The notes under the pieces: model-generated
Seen by the model: the letters and a program-made list of their open reading frames with translations, nothing else
Told to the model about the DNA's origin: nothing
Databases searched by the model: none
NCBI RefSeq assembly: GCF_030388665.1
Contig: NZ_CP128846.1
Location: 2,418,001-2,482,000, forward strand
Source: Streptomyces flavofungini
GTDB taxonomy: Bacteria > Actinomycetota > Actinomycetes > Streptomycetales > Streptomycetaceae
Length of the DNA stretch: 64,000 bases
Direction: 5' to 3'
Program-made: the position numbers and the translations under genes
Shown here: positions 15,967-24,277 of the stretch, one piece after another
Numbering within the stretch: the stretch's first letter is position 1
How the letters are laid out: the number at the start of each line of letters is the position of its first letter

Positions 15967-16743
15967 TCACAGCACGGCGCGCAGAGCCCGGTCGCGGACC
16001 ATGAGCGCCGCTCGTTTGTCAGGGAGGTCCACCTCGGCGGCGAAGCGGAAGCCGGCGCTGAGAAAGGCGGAGACGGAGGGGGTGTTGCGCAGGTCCGGTT
16101 CGGCTACGACACGTGCGCAGGAGGGCCGGTGATCGAGTACGAGATCGGCGACGGCCCGCAGCAAGGTGGTACCGAGGCCCCGGCCACGATCGGCGACGCC
16201 GCCGACGAGGAGGTGGATTCCGGTGTCGTGAGGGCGTGCGGGGTAGTGGCGGGCCAGTGGGTCGAGGTCGGCGCGGTAGATCTCCCAGTAACTCATGGGG
16301 GCGCCGTCGAGGACGCCGAGGCAGGGCACGCTGCGTCCGTCGCCGTCGAGCTGGGGGCGCAGGTGGTTCTCCGTGACGGATGCCGGTCCGGCCAGTTCCC
16401 AGAAGGCCGCCACGGCGGGGTCGTTCATCCACCTGCTGATCAGCGCCAGGTCGCGTTCGATGCGTACGGGGACGAGTTGGAAGACGCCCGCGTCGGTGGT
16501 GGCCGGGCTCCATGTGGCCACGTGGTCGAGCAGGTCGCTGCGGGGCGGGCCGGGCTCGGTGGCCGACACGTCGTCCGAGCCCGCTGCCGCGTCGGAGGTG
16601 AGGGGCGCCGTGTGCCCACCGCAGTCGGCGATCAGCACGACGAGATCGTCGGGCAGCCGCAGGTCCAGGGTGTCTTCGCAGTCCGGGGTGCCCGCGGTGG
16701 CGGGATCTGTTCCGGCGTCGGTGCTCGCGTCGGTGGGAGGCAC
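15967..16743 (-). CDS. GNAT acyltransferase, IucB/RhbD-like (siderophore N-acylation)
   Basis: 258 residues. The C-terminal two thirds carry the hydroxylysine-acetyltransferase pattern ISRWMNDPAVAAFWE, SYWEIYRADLD and the acetyl-CoA loop GGVADRGRGLGT. Relatives N-acylate an N-hydroxy amine during hydroxamate siderophore assembly. The first 80 residues are low-complexity. A GTG start at 16743 follows GAGAGGAG. It sits between the two IucA/IucC genes, as rhbD lies between rhbC and rhbF in rhizobactin-type operons, though here with no hydroxylase gene. Confidence 0.85.
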   Translation of the reverse strand: MPPTDASTDAGTDPATAGTPDCEDTLDLRLPDDLVVLIADCGGHTAPLTSDAAAGSDDVSATEPGPPRSDLLDHVATWSPATTDAGVFQLVPVRIERDLALISRWMNDPAVAAFWELAGPASVTENHLRPQLDGDGRSVPCLGVLDGAPMSYWEIYRADLDPLARHYPARPHDTGIHLLVGGVADRGRGLGTTLLRAVADLVLDHRPSCARVVAEPDLRNTPSVSAFLSAGFRFAAEVDLPDKRAALMVRDRALRAVL

Positions 16744-16915
16744 GGCGTCGCTCCTCTCGGAGTGGATGGATTCGGCAGGGGTGGGGCCTGGTCCTCAGGA
16801 AGGGGTCATGGTCATCGGCGGGGGAAGGGGGCGTGGTCCGCGGTGGCGCAAACGAAGTGGTCTCGGCCGCTGTGGAGCTGGGGGTCCCTGGCGAGGTTCG
16901 GAAAGGTGGAGCGGG

Positions 16916-19075
16916 CTACTTGTGGAGGGGATTCGAGATGGTGACGTAGACGGATTGGGTGTCGACGGGGCCGACGAGTTCGTCGAGCCCGTGCAGGCGG
17001 GTCAGGAGGTTGGCCTTGCACCGCAGCACGGGTGAGTCGAGCAGTCGGGCGGGCAGTGGGGTGCGGAGCCGGTCGGGGCCGGAGGCGACGTCGAGGAGGA
17101 AGCGGCGGAACGCGGCGAGCAACAGCCTTTCGTCGGCGAGGCGTTCGGCGCCCAGGGCGCCGATGAGGCCGAGGACGTTGTTGACGCCGAGGTAGTAGGC
17201 GAAGCGCTCGTCGGTGACCTCGTCGGACACGAAGGTGTCGCTGTGCCGGCCGATGCCGGGGAGCCGCCTGTCCAGTTCGGCGCGGCGGGACTCGCGGAAG
17301 TAGTAGCCCTGGTTGTCGCGGTAGCGGCCGCCCGTGGGCCAGCCGTCGGGGTCGAGGAGCAGCAGGGTGTTCTGCTGGTGGGCTTCGAGGGCGACGCCTG
17401 CTTCGCTGTCGAGCCAGAGCACGGGGCGTACGACGTTCTGGAGGTAGCGCAGGAACCACTCCGTGGCGACGGCTCCTCGCGGACGGCCGGTGTGTCCGGC
17501 GAGCCGGGTGATGATCGCGGCGAGCCGGGAGTGCATCGGCGGCCGGTCCTGGCCGGTGGGCTGGGCGGGCGGCCTGGGTGAGACGAGTCCGGCGACGCAG
17601 GCCACGTCGTCGCCGGGGCGGAAGGGGTTGTGCCGGATCATCACGTCGAACCCGGCGACGGCTTCTCCGTCGGCTCCGGTGACGGCGAGCCAGGCCGGGT
17701 CACGGATCACGTCGAACCCGGGGTGGGCCGCCTGCCACTGCTCGGCGAGGCCGCTGCGCAGCAGCCGGTGGACCTCGACGCCGCGGTGGAGTTCTTTGCG
17801 GAGGTTCTCACGACGGGAGTTGGTGATGCGCAGGGCCAGCGACAGCTTCAGCATGGCCGGGGCGCCGGAGCGGTAGAGCGTGCGGACGGAGGAGGTGGGG
17901 TGCCAGGGAGCGCCGTGCGGGCCGAGGTCCTTGAGGAGTCCGGCGTCGAGCAGGGCGGCGGTCTCGGGGCGGTGGCGGAGTTCGCGGATCTGCCACGGGT
18001 GCGCGGGGAGGACGGCGTGGTTGTCGGGCAGGACCAGGTCGGGGCCGGCGAGGCGGATGGCGAGCTGGTCGGCGGTGACGGTGCGGCCGCGTTCGGTCCA
18101 GGCCGAGTCCATCGCGAGCACCGAGCGGTCGACGGCGAGCCAGTGCAGCGGGAAGGCGCCGCGCAACTCCGGTGAGTAGAGACGGGATTCGGTGTCGGAG
18201 AGCCCTTCGCGGCTCTTCGGGGTCGGGTGCAGCGGGTGGCCCAGAAGCAAGGACTGTTCGGCGGCGAGGAACAGGTCGGGGGTGTCGCTCGGGTTGTTCC
18301 TGCGGTCGGCGATGAAGTCGGCGGTGCGGCGGACGGAGTCGGCGACGCGGGCGACCAGGTCGGCGCCGCCGACTGCTTCCGAGGGCTCGGGGGCTTCCTT
18401 CGGCTCGGTGGCCGCCGGGGATTCGGTGGCCGTGGGATCGGTGGCTTCCTCCGGTTCGATGGCCTCCGCGGGCTCCGTGGCCTCCCCGGGCTCGACGGCC
18501 TCCCCGAGTCCGAGGACTTCGGTCTCGGCACCATCGGTTTCGGTGGCTCTCCGAGGGGTTCCGGCCGACGGACCCGCCGACGGCGACTGTGACTGCTCGG
18601 GGTCGGCCTGAGCCTGGGGGCCCGATGCGCCCGTGCGGGCTGTCTCGCGGCTCAGGAGGGCGGCGACGGTGACGGCGTCGACCGGTGGTGCGGTTGCGGG
18701 GCCGTCCTGCAGGCAAGGGGGGCCGAAGCGGTGCCAGCCGGTCGGGGACCAGTAGTCCACGGGGACGAGGAGGGCGGTGCCGCTGGCTTCGAGGGGGATG
18801 CGCAGGGATCCGTGTTCCGGTGGGGCCATGTCGTTCTCGCGCACCCAGCAGCGCAGCAGGTTCTCGACGGCCGCGGCCTGGGCCGCGGTGTGCGGGTCGG
18901 GGTGGTCGAGGAGGTCGGTGGTGCCGTGGCGCAGTCGCTCGGCCTCCTGGCTCCTGCCTTTCTGCCGCGGGACCGTACTGGCCTCCGCCGTCTGCGGGGA
19001 CTGCGCGGACTGCGTGCCGCACGCTCCCGGTGAGTGCGGTTGGGGACGGCCGTCGGGGGCGGGGGTGGCGTTCAA
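16916..19075 (-). CDS. NIS siderophore synthetase (IucA/IucC family), first copy
   Basis: 719 residues, long for the family because of an acidic insert at about residues 150-240 built from repeating Glu-Pro-Glu-Ala-type units. Motifs are LPAHPWQIREL, MLKLSLALRITNSRREN and LEAHQQNTLLLLD, followed by RDNQGYYF. The start is probably TTG at 19073-19075, with AAGGA 6 nt upstream, because no ATG or GTG with a site fits better. The enzyme would couple citrate (or an equivalent carboxylate) to the first amine. It is the second gene of the cluster, 183 nt after the aminotransferase. Confidence 0.88.
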   Translation of the reverse strand: MNATPAPDGRPQPHSPGACGTQSAQSPQTAEASTVPRQKGRSQEAERLRHGTTDLLDHPDPHTAAQAAAVENLLRCWVRENDMAPPEHGSLRIPLEASGTALLVPVDYWSPTGWHRFGPPCLQDGPATAPPVDAVTVAALLSRETARTGASGPQAQADPEQSQSPSAGPSAGTPRRATETDGAETEVLGLGEAVEPGEATEPAEAIEPEEATDPTATESPAATEPKEAPEPSEAVGGADLVARVADSVRRTADFIADRRNNPSDTPDLFLAAEQSLLLGHPLHPTPKSREGLSDTESRLYSPELRGAFPLHWLAVDRSVLAMDSAWTERGRTVTADQLAIRLAGPDLVLPDNHAVLPAHPWQIRELRHRPETAALLDAGLLKDLGPHGAPWHPTSSVRTLYRSGAPAMLKLSLALRITNSRRENLRKELHRGVEVHRLLRSGLAEQWQAAHPGFDVIRDPAWLAVTGADGEAVAGFDVMIRHNPFRPGDDVACVAGLVSPRPPAQPTGQDRPPMHSRLAAIITRLAGHTGRPRGAVATEWFLRYLQNVVRPVLWLDSEAGVALEAHQQNTLLLLDPDGWPTGGRYRDNQGYYFRESRRAELDRRLPGIGRHSDTFVSDEVTDERFAYYLGVNNVLGLIGALGAERLADERLLLAAFRRFLLDVASGPDRLRTPLPARLLDSPVLRCKANLLTRLHGLDELVGPVDTQSVYVTISNPLHK

Positions 19076-19258
19076 GAGGGTTCCTTGTGTGGTGATCGGG
19101 CTCCGTTTGGCGACGGGCGGTGGTCGGCGGGACGGGTGGCGGAGTGGGCACGGGGTGGGACGGGGACGGCAGCGGCTGGGAGGGGGTGGGGTGGCTGCGG
19201 CTGTCGTCAGGTCGATCGGTGGGTGCCCGGCTCGGTCAGGGGACGTGAGTCGCGGTCG

Positions 19259-21082
19259 TCATAGGTGGTCCGGTGCGAGTCTGCCGCCGGTGGTGCGGCG
19301 GTGGGAACGCTCCGCAGCGGTGAGGGCATCGGCGAGTCGGTCGAGGACCGCGGTCGCCTGTTCGTCCGTGATGGTGAGGGGAGGCAGGAGACGCACGACG
19401 CTGGAGTGCCGTCCGCCGAGTTCGACGATGAGCCCGCGGCGCAGGCACTCGCGCTGTACGGCGGCGGCCAGTTCGGGGGCCGGAGGGTGCGGGCGGGCGT
19501 CGGGAAGGTCGTGCGGCTGGTGTTCTGGAAGGTGATTGTGCCGGGGTGGGTATTGGGGGTTGGCCGGAGGTGTGACGGCCGTGGGGGCGTGCGAGGTGTC
19601 CGAGACGTCCGGGGACGGTTCCGTCGTGTCGACCAAGTGCTGTGGGTGGGGGGTGGGTTGGGCACCGGGGCGGGCGTGTTCCAGGTCGACGAGTTCGATG
19701 CCGAGCATCAGGCCGCGGCCGCGGGCGTCGCCGACGCAGGGGTGGTCGGCGGCGAGGGAGCGCAGGTCCGCGAGCATGCGGGTGCCGAGGGTGGCGGCGC
19801 GTTCGGCGAGGCGGTTCTCGCGTACGTGGGCGAGGGTGGCGGCGCCTGCGGCCATGGCGAGTTGGTTGCCGCGGAAGGTGCCCGCGTGCGCGCCGGGAGG
19901 CCAGACGTCGAGGTCGTCGCGGTAGACGACGACGGCGAGGGGCAGGCTGCCGCCGATCGCCTTGGACAGGACGAGGACGTCGGGGACGACGCCGCTGTGC
20001 TCGATGGCCCAGAAGGCGCCGGTGCGGCCGACGCCGGTCTGCACTTCGTCGGCGATGAGGGGGATCCCGCGTGCGGCGGTGATGTCGCGCATCCGGCGGA
20101 GCCAGGCGTCGGGCGCAGGAAGGACGCCGCCCTCGCCCTGGACCGGTTCGACGATCATGGCGGCGGGGGCGGGGACGCCGGACTTGGTGTCGTCGAGAAG
20201 GCTTTCGGTCCAGCGGGCGGCGAGTTCGGCTCCGTTCGGGCCGCCGATGCCGAAGGGGCAGCGGTAGTCCTGGGGGTACGGCAGCCGGGCGACGCGGACG
20301 TCACGGGCGCCGCCGGAGGCTTCGAGGGCTCCCGCGGTCATGCCGTGGTAGGCGCCGGTGAAGGCGAGCAGGCCCTCGCGGCCGGTGGCCATGCGCGTGA
20401 GTTTCAGGGCCGCTTCCACCGCGTCGGTGCCGGCGGGGCCGCAGAACTGGATGCGGGCGCGGTCGGCGAGGGCGGGCGGGAGCGTGCGGAACAGCTCGGT
20501 GGTGAAGGCGTCCTTGACGGGGGTGGCCAGGTCAAGGACGTGGAGTGGGGCTCCGGAGTCGAGGACGCCGCGGATGGCTTCGAGCACGACGGGGTGGTTG
20601 TGGCCGAGGGCGAGTGTGCCCGCGCCGGAGAGGCAGTCCAGGTAGCGCTGTCCGTCGGCGCCCTCGATGGTCATGCCGCGGGCCCGTACGGGGACGATCG
20701 GAAGAGCACGCGCGTAGGTGCGCGCGGCGGATTCCCGGGCGGACTGGCGGCGCAGGATCCCTTCGTGCGCGCCCCTGAGCGGGCCTCCACTCCTTTCGCC
20801 TACGCATGAAGCGGTTTCGCCTGGTTGTGCACCTGTTTCACCTCGTTGCGCACCCGTTTCGCCTCGTTGTGCACCTGTTTCGACAGATTCACCACTAAAG
20901 CAGCCGTCTTCACGAGACCCACTCGCCCCACCAGAAGCTCCAGAATCAAAAGCCCCAGACATCCCAGCCCCCACCAAGTCCTCACGCCCCGCAGGCGCCC
21001 CCTCCGCTGCATGGTCCGCGGCCTCCGCCGCGATATCGCGCCCCGCGGGCACCACCACGGAAGCAGACTCGGTCACGGCCAC
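19259..21082 (-). CDS. Class III aminotransferase (diaminobutyrate-2-oxoglutarate type)
   Basis: About 607 residues from the GTG at 21082, which has GGAGGA 9 nt upstream. The PLP fold is clear: CGPAGTDAVEAALKL, AYHGMTAGALEASG, the Asp motif LIADEVQTGVGRTG and the lysine in LSKAIGGSLPLA. RhbA-like relatives make 2,4-diaminobutyrate for citrate siderophores. The protein has a non-catalytic N-terminal extension of about 95 residues with three seven-residue repeats (ETGAQRG type), and a Pro/His-rich insert of about 65 residues near the C-terminus. It is the first gene of the cluster. No iron-box-like sequence was found upstream. Confidence 0.85.
   Translation of the reverse strand: MAVTESASVVVPAGRDIAAEAADHAAEGAPAGREDLVGAGMSGAFDSGASGGASGSREDGCFSGESVETGAQRGETGAQRGETGAQPGETASCVGERSGGPLRGAHEGILRRQSARESAARTYARALPIVPVRARGMTIEGADGQRYLDCLSGAGTLALGHNHPVVLEAIRGVLDSGAPLHVLDLATPVKDAFTTELFRTLPPALADRARIQFCGPAGTDAVEAALKLTRMATGREGLLAFTGAYHGMTAGALEASGGARDVRVARLPYPQDYRCPFGIGGPNGAELAARWTESLLDDTKSGVPAPAAMIVEPVQGEGGVLPAPDAWLRRMRDITAARGIPLIADEVQTGVGRTGAFWAIEHSGVVPDVLVLSKAIGGSLPLAVVVYRDDLDVWPPGAHAGTFRGNQLAMAAGAATLAHVRENRLAERAATLGTRMLADLRSLAADHPCVGDARGRGLMLGIELVDLEHARPGAQPTPHPQHLVDTTEPSPDVSDTSHAPTAVTPPANPQYPPRHNHLPEHQPHDLPDARPHPPAPELAAAVQRECLRRGLIVELGGRHSSVVRLLPPLTITDEQATAVLDRLADALTAAERSHRRTTGGRLAPDHL
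20820..20882. repeat. Three 21-bp tandem repeats in the aminotransferase gene
   Basis: Units at 20820-20840, 20841-20861 and 20862-20882 share the pattern CCTSGTTGYGCACCYGTTTC. The period is 21 bp, so the frame is kept and each unit adds seven residues to the N-terminal extension. This is a minisatellite that could vary in copy number. Confidence 0.85.
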
Positions 21083-21266
21083 GGCTGTTGGTCCTCCCGC
21101 TGGAACTTGGCGCGGGCCCCGTGTCCGGCGCGGGCGCGCGAGCGAGTTGGCGCGGGGGTTGAACGCACTCAGCGTGTCCCCCGTACGTACCAACGACGGC
21201 ACGTGCGCGGGATCACGGGTGCACGGAAGATCCTTGCCGTGACGGAACCGTTGCCGTCTCGTGGGC

Positions 21267-21291
21267 CGTCCCCAACGGCACCGGCATAGTG
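21267..21291 (+). promoter_or_regulatory. Upstream element shared by the two protease genes, copy 1
   Basis: The 25-bp block reads CGTCCCCAA, seven variable bases, then GGCATAGTG. It matches the block at 22849-22873 at about 21 of 25 positions with identical spacing. CATAGT could serve as a -10 element. It lies 204 nt before the ATG of the first protease gene. Confidence 0.5.
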
Positions 21292-21495
21292 TGGGGTGCC
21301 GTTCACCAGCACCAAGGTGTTCCGCACCGCGGGCATTCCGGACGTTCAGCACCACGGACGACCGGGCGCCCGCCAGCACGGTCATCCGGGCGACCGCAGG
21401 GGGCGCGCCGCGATGGCCGAGGCCGTACAGAAGGACGTACGGCACCACGATGTACGGCATTTGGAACGATTTCGAGGCCCAGGGGGATTCTCACC

Positions 21496-22722
21496 ATGCG
21501 ACCCATACGTCCGCTCTTCAGCTCCCGCAGCGGGAGGAGCGCGCGCGGCAGGACCTCCCCCGTGGCGGCCGCCGTCGCGCTTGGCGCGGCCCTCGTGCTG
21601 ACCGCGACCGCCTGCGGCCCGACTGATGACAAGGCGGACGATTCGTCCGCGTCGCAGCCCGGCGACAAGGGCGACGACAAGTTCCAGCTTCCCGGCGACA
21701 TCCAGGACCGGCTCAAGGAGCACGGCATCGACCTGGACAAGTGGAAGGACGGCGCCTGGAAGAACTGGGACAAGGACGACTGGCTGCGCGAGGCGGGCGA
21801 CTTCGTCAACCCGATCATCGAGGACCTCTGGGACCCGGACCGCATGCGGGACGCGGACAAGAACCCGGACCGCGGTGTCGACGAGGGCGACATCTCCGGC
21901 GACCAGGGCGTGACGGACCCGACGCCGGAGCCCGTCGAGGCGGCGGCCGTGAAGACGCCGTACCACGACCAGGTCCCCGCGGCCGGCAAGCTCTTCTTCG
22001 ACGGCCCCGAGGGCTCCATGGTCTGCTCGGCCACGGTCGTCAAGGACCCGAAGAACCCGGGCAAGTCCAACATGGTGTGGACCGCCGGTCACTGCGTCCA
22101 CGCGGGCGCCAAGGGTGGCTGGTACCGCAACATCGCCTTCGTCCCCTCGTACAACAACAGCGGCGCGCCCACGGCGGAGCTCCAGGGCAAGCCCAAGGAA
22201 GAGGTCGCTCCGTACGGCGTCTGGTGGGGCGACTGGGCGCAGACGTCCGACCAGTGGATCGAGCAGGGCGGCCCGACGGGCGGCAAGGGCGCTCCGTACG
22301 ACTTCGCGGTGATCCACGTGACGCCGGAGAAGGGCAGCGGCGGCAAGTCCCTGGAGGAGACGGTCGGCACCGCTCTACCGGTGGACTTCGACGCTCCCGC
22401 GGTACCGAAGATCAAGGACATGACGGCGACCGGCTACCCGGCGGCGTCGCCGTTCGACGGCCAGAAGCAGTTCCAGTGCGCGGACAAGCCGGGCCGTCTC
22501 TCGCTCAGCAAGCCCGACCCGACGATGTACCGGATCGGCTGCACCATGACCGGCGGTTCGTCCGGTGGCGGCTGGGTCGCGGAGGGCCAGGACGGCAAGC
22601 CCGCCCTGGTGTCCAACACGTCGATCGGCCCGGTGACGGCGGGTTGGCTCGCGGGTCCGCGCCTCGGTGACGAGGCCAAGGGCATCTACAACGCGGTCAG
22701 CAAGAAGTTCGCGGGGCAGTAG
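21496..22722 (+). CDS. Secreted lipoprotein, trypsin-like serine protease (paralogue 1)
   Basis: 408 residues. A basic N-terminus and hydrophobic helix end in a lipobox-like LTATAC, so Cys40 is the predicted lipidation site. The chymotrypsin-fold triad is visible: His199 in WTAGHC, Asp269 in APYDFAVIHV and Ser356 in GGSSGGGW. A helical pro-segment at about residues 66-120 (PGDIQDRLKEHGIDLDKWKD) precedes the domain. The layout resembles V8/glutamyl-endopeptidase-like proteins displayed on the outer face of the membrane. ATG 21496 follows AGGGGG. It is the first of a tandem pair and is divergent from the siderophore cluster. Confidence 0.85.
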   Translation: MRPIRPLFSSRSGRSARGRTSPVAAAVALGAALVLTATACGPTDDKADDSSASQPGDKGDDKFQLPGDIQDRLKEHGIDLDKWKDGAWKNWDKDDWLREAGDFVNPIIEDLWDPDRMRDADKNPDRGVDEGDISGDQGVTDPTPEPVEAAAVKTPYHDQVPAAGKLFFDGPEGSMVCSATVVKDPKNPGKSNMVWTAGHCVHAGAKGGWYRNIAFVPSYNNSGAPTAELQGKPKEEVAPYGVWWGDWAQTSDQWIEQGGPTGGKGAPYDFAVIHVTPEKGSGGKSLEETVGTALPVDFDAPAVPKIKDMTATGYPAASPFDGQKQFQCADKPGRLSLSKPDPTMYRIGCTMTGGSSGGGWVAEGQDGKPALVSNTSIGPVTAGWLAGPRLGDEAKGIYNAVSKKFAGQ

Positions 22723-22848
22723 GAGTCACCGTCGGTGGGGTCGGCCCCGGTTCCGGGGCCGACCCCACCCGCTTCGCCCGAGTACGGGAAGCGTGCGTGC
22801 GGGGTACGCGAACCAGCGCGGCGAAACCTTCACCACCCCGCCGCCGTT

Positions 22849-22873
22849 CGTCCCCAATTCCACAGGCATAGTG
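22849..22873 (+). promoter_or_regulatory. Upstream element shared by the two protease genes, copy 2
   Basis: Second copy of the CGTCCCCAA-N7-GGCATAGTG block, 88 nt before the ATG of the second protease gene. Its conservation across paralogues, in otherwise diverged intergenic sequence, suggests a promoter or regulator site. Confidence 0.5.
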
Positions 22874-22961
22874 GGAGCTCACGTCGGCCCGGGCGGCGGA
22901 TGCCGCGCCCACGCCTGACACGCACATGGCAAATACACGTTCCTACGGGGGTTACAGCTAC

Positions 22962-24170
22962 ATGCGTTCCATTCGTGCGCCCTTCGCGCGCAGCCGCGGC
23001 CGCCGCGTCGCGCTCGCCGTCACCGGGCTCGCCGCGACCCTGGCGCTCACCGCCACGGCCTGCGGTCCGAGCGACGACAAGGCGAGCGACAAGTCGGACA
23101 GCGGCTCCGCGCAGGAGGCGGGCAAGGGTTCCGACTCCGGCTCCGGACTGCCCGGCGATCTCGCCGACCGGCTCAAGGAGCACGGCATCGACCCTGACAA
23201 GTGGAAGGACGGTGCCTGGAAGAACTGGAGCAAGGACGACTGGCTGCGCGAGGCCAAGGACTTCGTCAACCCGGTCATCGAGGGGCTCTGGAAGCCCGAG
23301 CGGATGCAGAAGGCCAAGGACCCGAACAAGACGATCGCGTCGAAGGACGCGACCGCTGACCAGGGCCAGACCGACCCGGACCCGGCTCCGGTCCAGGCGA
23401 AGCCCGAGAAGACGCCGTACCACGACAACGCGGCGCCGGTCGGCAAGATCTTCTTCGACTCCCCCAAGGGCTCGATGGTCTGCTCCGGCACGGTCGTGAA
23501 GGACCCGCGCAACCCGGGCAAGTCCAACCTGGTGTGGACGGCGGGCCACTGTGTGCACGCCGGTTCCGAGGGCGGCTGGTACCGCAACATCACCTTCGTG
23601 CCCTCGTACAACGACCTGGGCAAGTCCGAGGCGGCCCTGAGCAACGCGGCGCCGCAGGAGATCGCGCCGTACGGCCAGTGGTGGGCGGACTGGGTCTCGA
23701 CGTCCGGTGAGTGGATCGACCAGGGTGCCGCTTCGGGCGGCGCCGGCGCTCCGTACGACTACGCCGTGATGCACGTGAAGCCGCAGGAGGGCACCAAGTC
23801 CCTCGAGGAGACCGTCGGCAACGCGCTGGAGGTCGACTTCTCGACTCCGTCGGCGCGGAGCGTGGCGTCCATGGGCGCCTGGGGCTACCCGGCCGCGCCG
23901 CCGTACAACGGTCTGATCATGCACAAGTGCATCGACAAGCCCGGCCGTCTGTCGCTGGACCCGGCGACGCCGACGATGTACCGCATCGGCTGCACCATGA
24001 CCGGCGGTTCGTCCGGCGGTGGCTGGTTCCGGGTGGTGGGCGACAAGTCCCAGCTGGTCTCCAACACGTCGATCGGCCCGGCCGACAGCACCTGGCTCGC
24101 CGGTCCGCAGCTGGGCAGCGGCGCGAAGCAGGTCTTCGACACGATGAGCGAGAAGTACGGCTCGCGGTGA
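22962..24170 (+). CDS. Secreted lipoprotein, trypsin-like serine protease (paralogue 2)
   Basis: 402 residues from ATG 22962, which aligns with the start of the first paralogue and has GGGGG upstream; the earlier in-frame ATG at 22926 lacks a site. Lipobox-like LTATAC, the helical segment LKEHGIDPDKWKDGAWKNW, WTAGHC, YDYAVMHV and GGSSGGGW are all kept, so it should be an active protease. The two copies are closely similar from the helical segment to the end and differ mainly in the low-complexity linker after the lipobox, which indicates an old tandem duplication. Confidence 0.85.
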   Translation: MRSIRAPFARSRGRRVALAVTGLAATLALTATACGPSDDKASDKSDSGSAQEAGKGSDSGSGLPGDLADRLKEHGIDPDKWKDGAWKNWSKDDWLREAKDFVNPVIEGLWKPERMQKAKDPNKTIASKDATADQGQTDPDPAPVQAKPEKTPYHDNAAPVGKIFFDSPKGSMVCSGTVVKDPRNPGKSNLVWTAGHCVHAGSEGGWYRNITFVPSYNDLGKSEAALSNAAPQEIAPYGQWWADWVSTSGEWIDQGAASGGAGAPYDYAVMHVKPQEGTKSLEETVGNALEVDFSTPSARSVASMGAWGYPAAPPYNGLIMHKCIDKPGRLSLDPATPTMYRIGCTMTGGSSGGGWFRVVGDKSQLVSNTSIGPADSTWLAGPQLGSGAKQVFDTMSEKYGSR

Positions 24171-24225
24171 TCCCTCGGGCCGCGGTGACCCGACGGCGGT
24201 CGAGGTCTCGGTGACCTGGAGCTTT

Positions 24226-24274
24226 CATGGTGAAGGCCCCGCCCCCCTGCGAGGGGGGCGGGGCCTTCACCATG
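24226..24274. terminator. Bidirectional terminator between protease 2 and hflX
   Basis: Perfect 22-bp stem (24226-24247 with 24253-24274) and 5-nt loop TGCGA. It lies between the convergent stop codons at 24170 and 24278. Confidence 0.9.
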
Positions 24275-24277
24275 CCG

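Noticed and set aside
20820..20882. Regular repeats considered as a CRISPR array
   Set aside because: The units are contiguous without unique spacers and lie in frame within a gene. No cas genes are nearby.
21083..21460. Iron-repressor (DmdR/IdeR) box before the siderophore cluster
   Set aside because: No TTAGGTTAGGCTAACC-like 19-mer was seen on either strand by eye. A degenerate site cannot be excluded.
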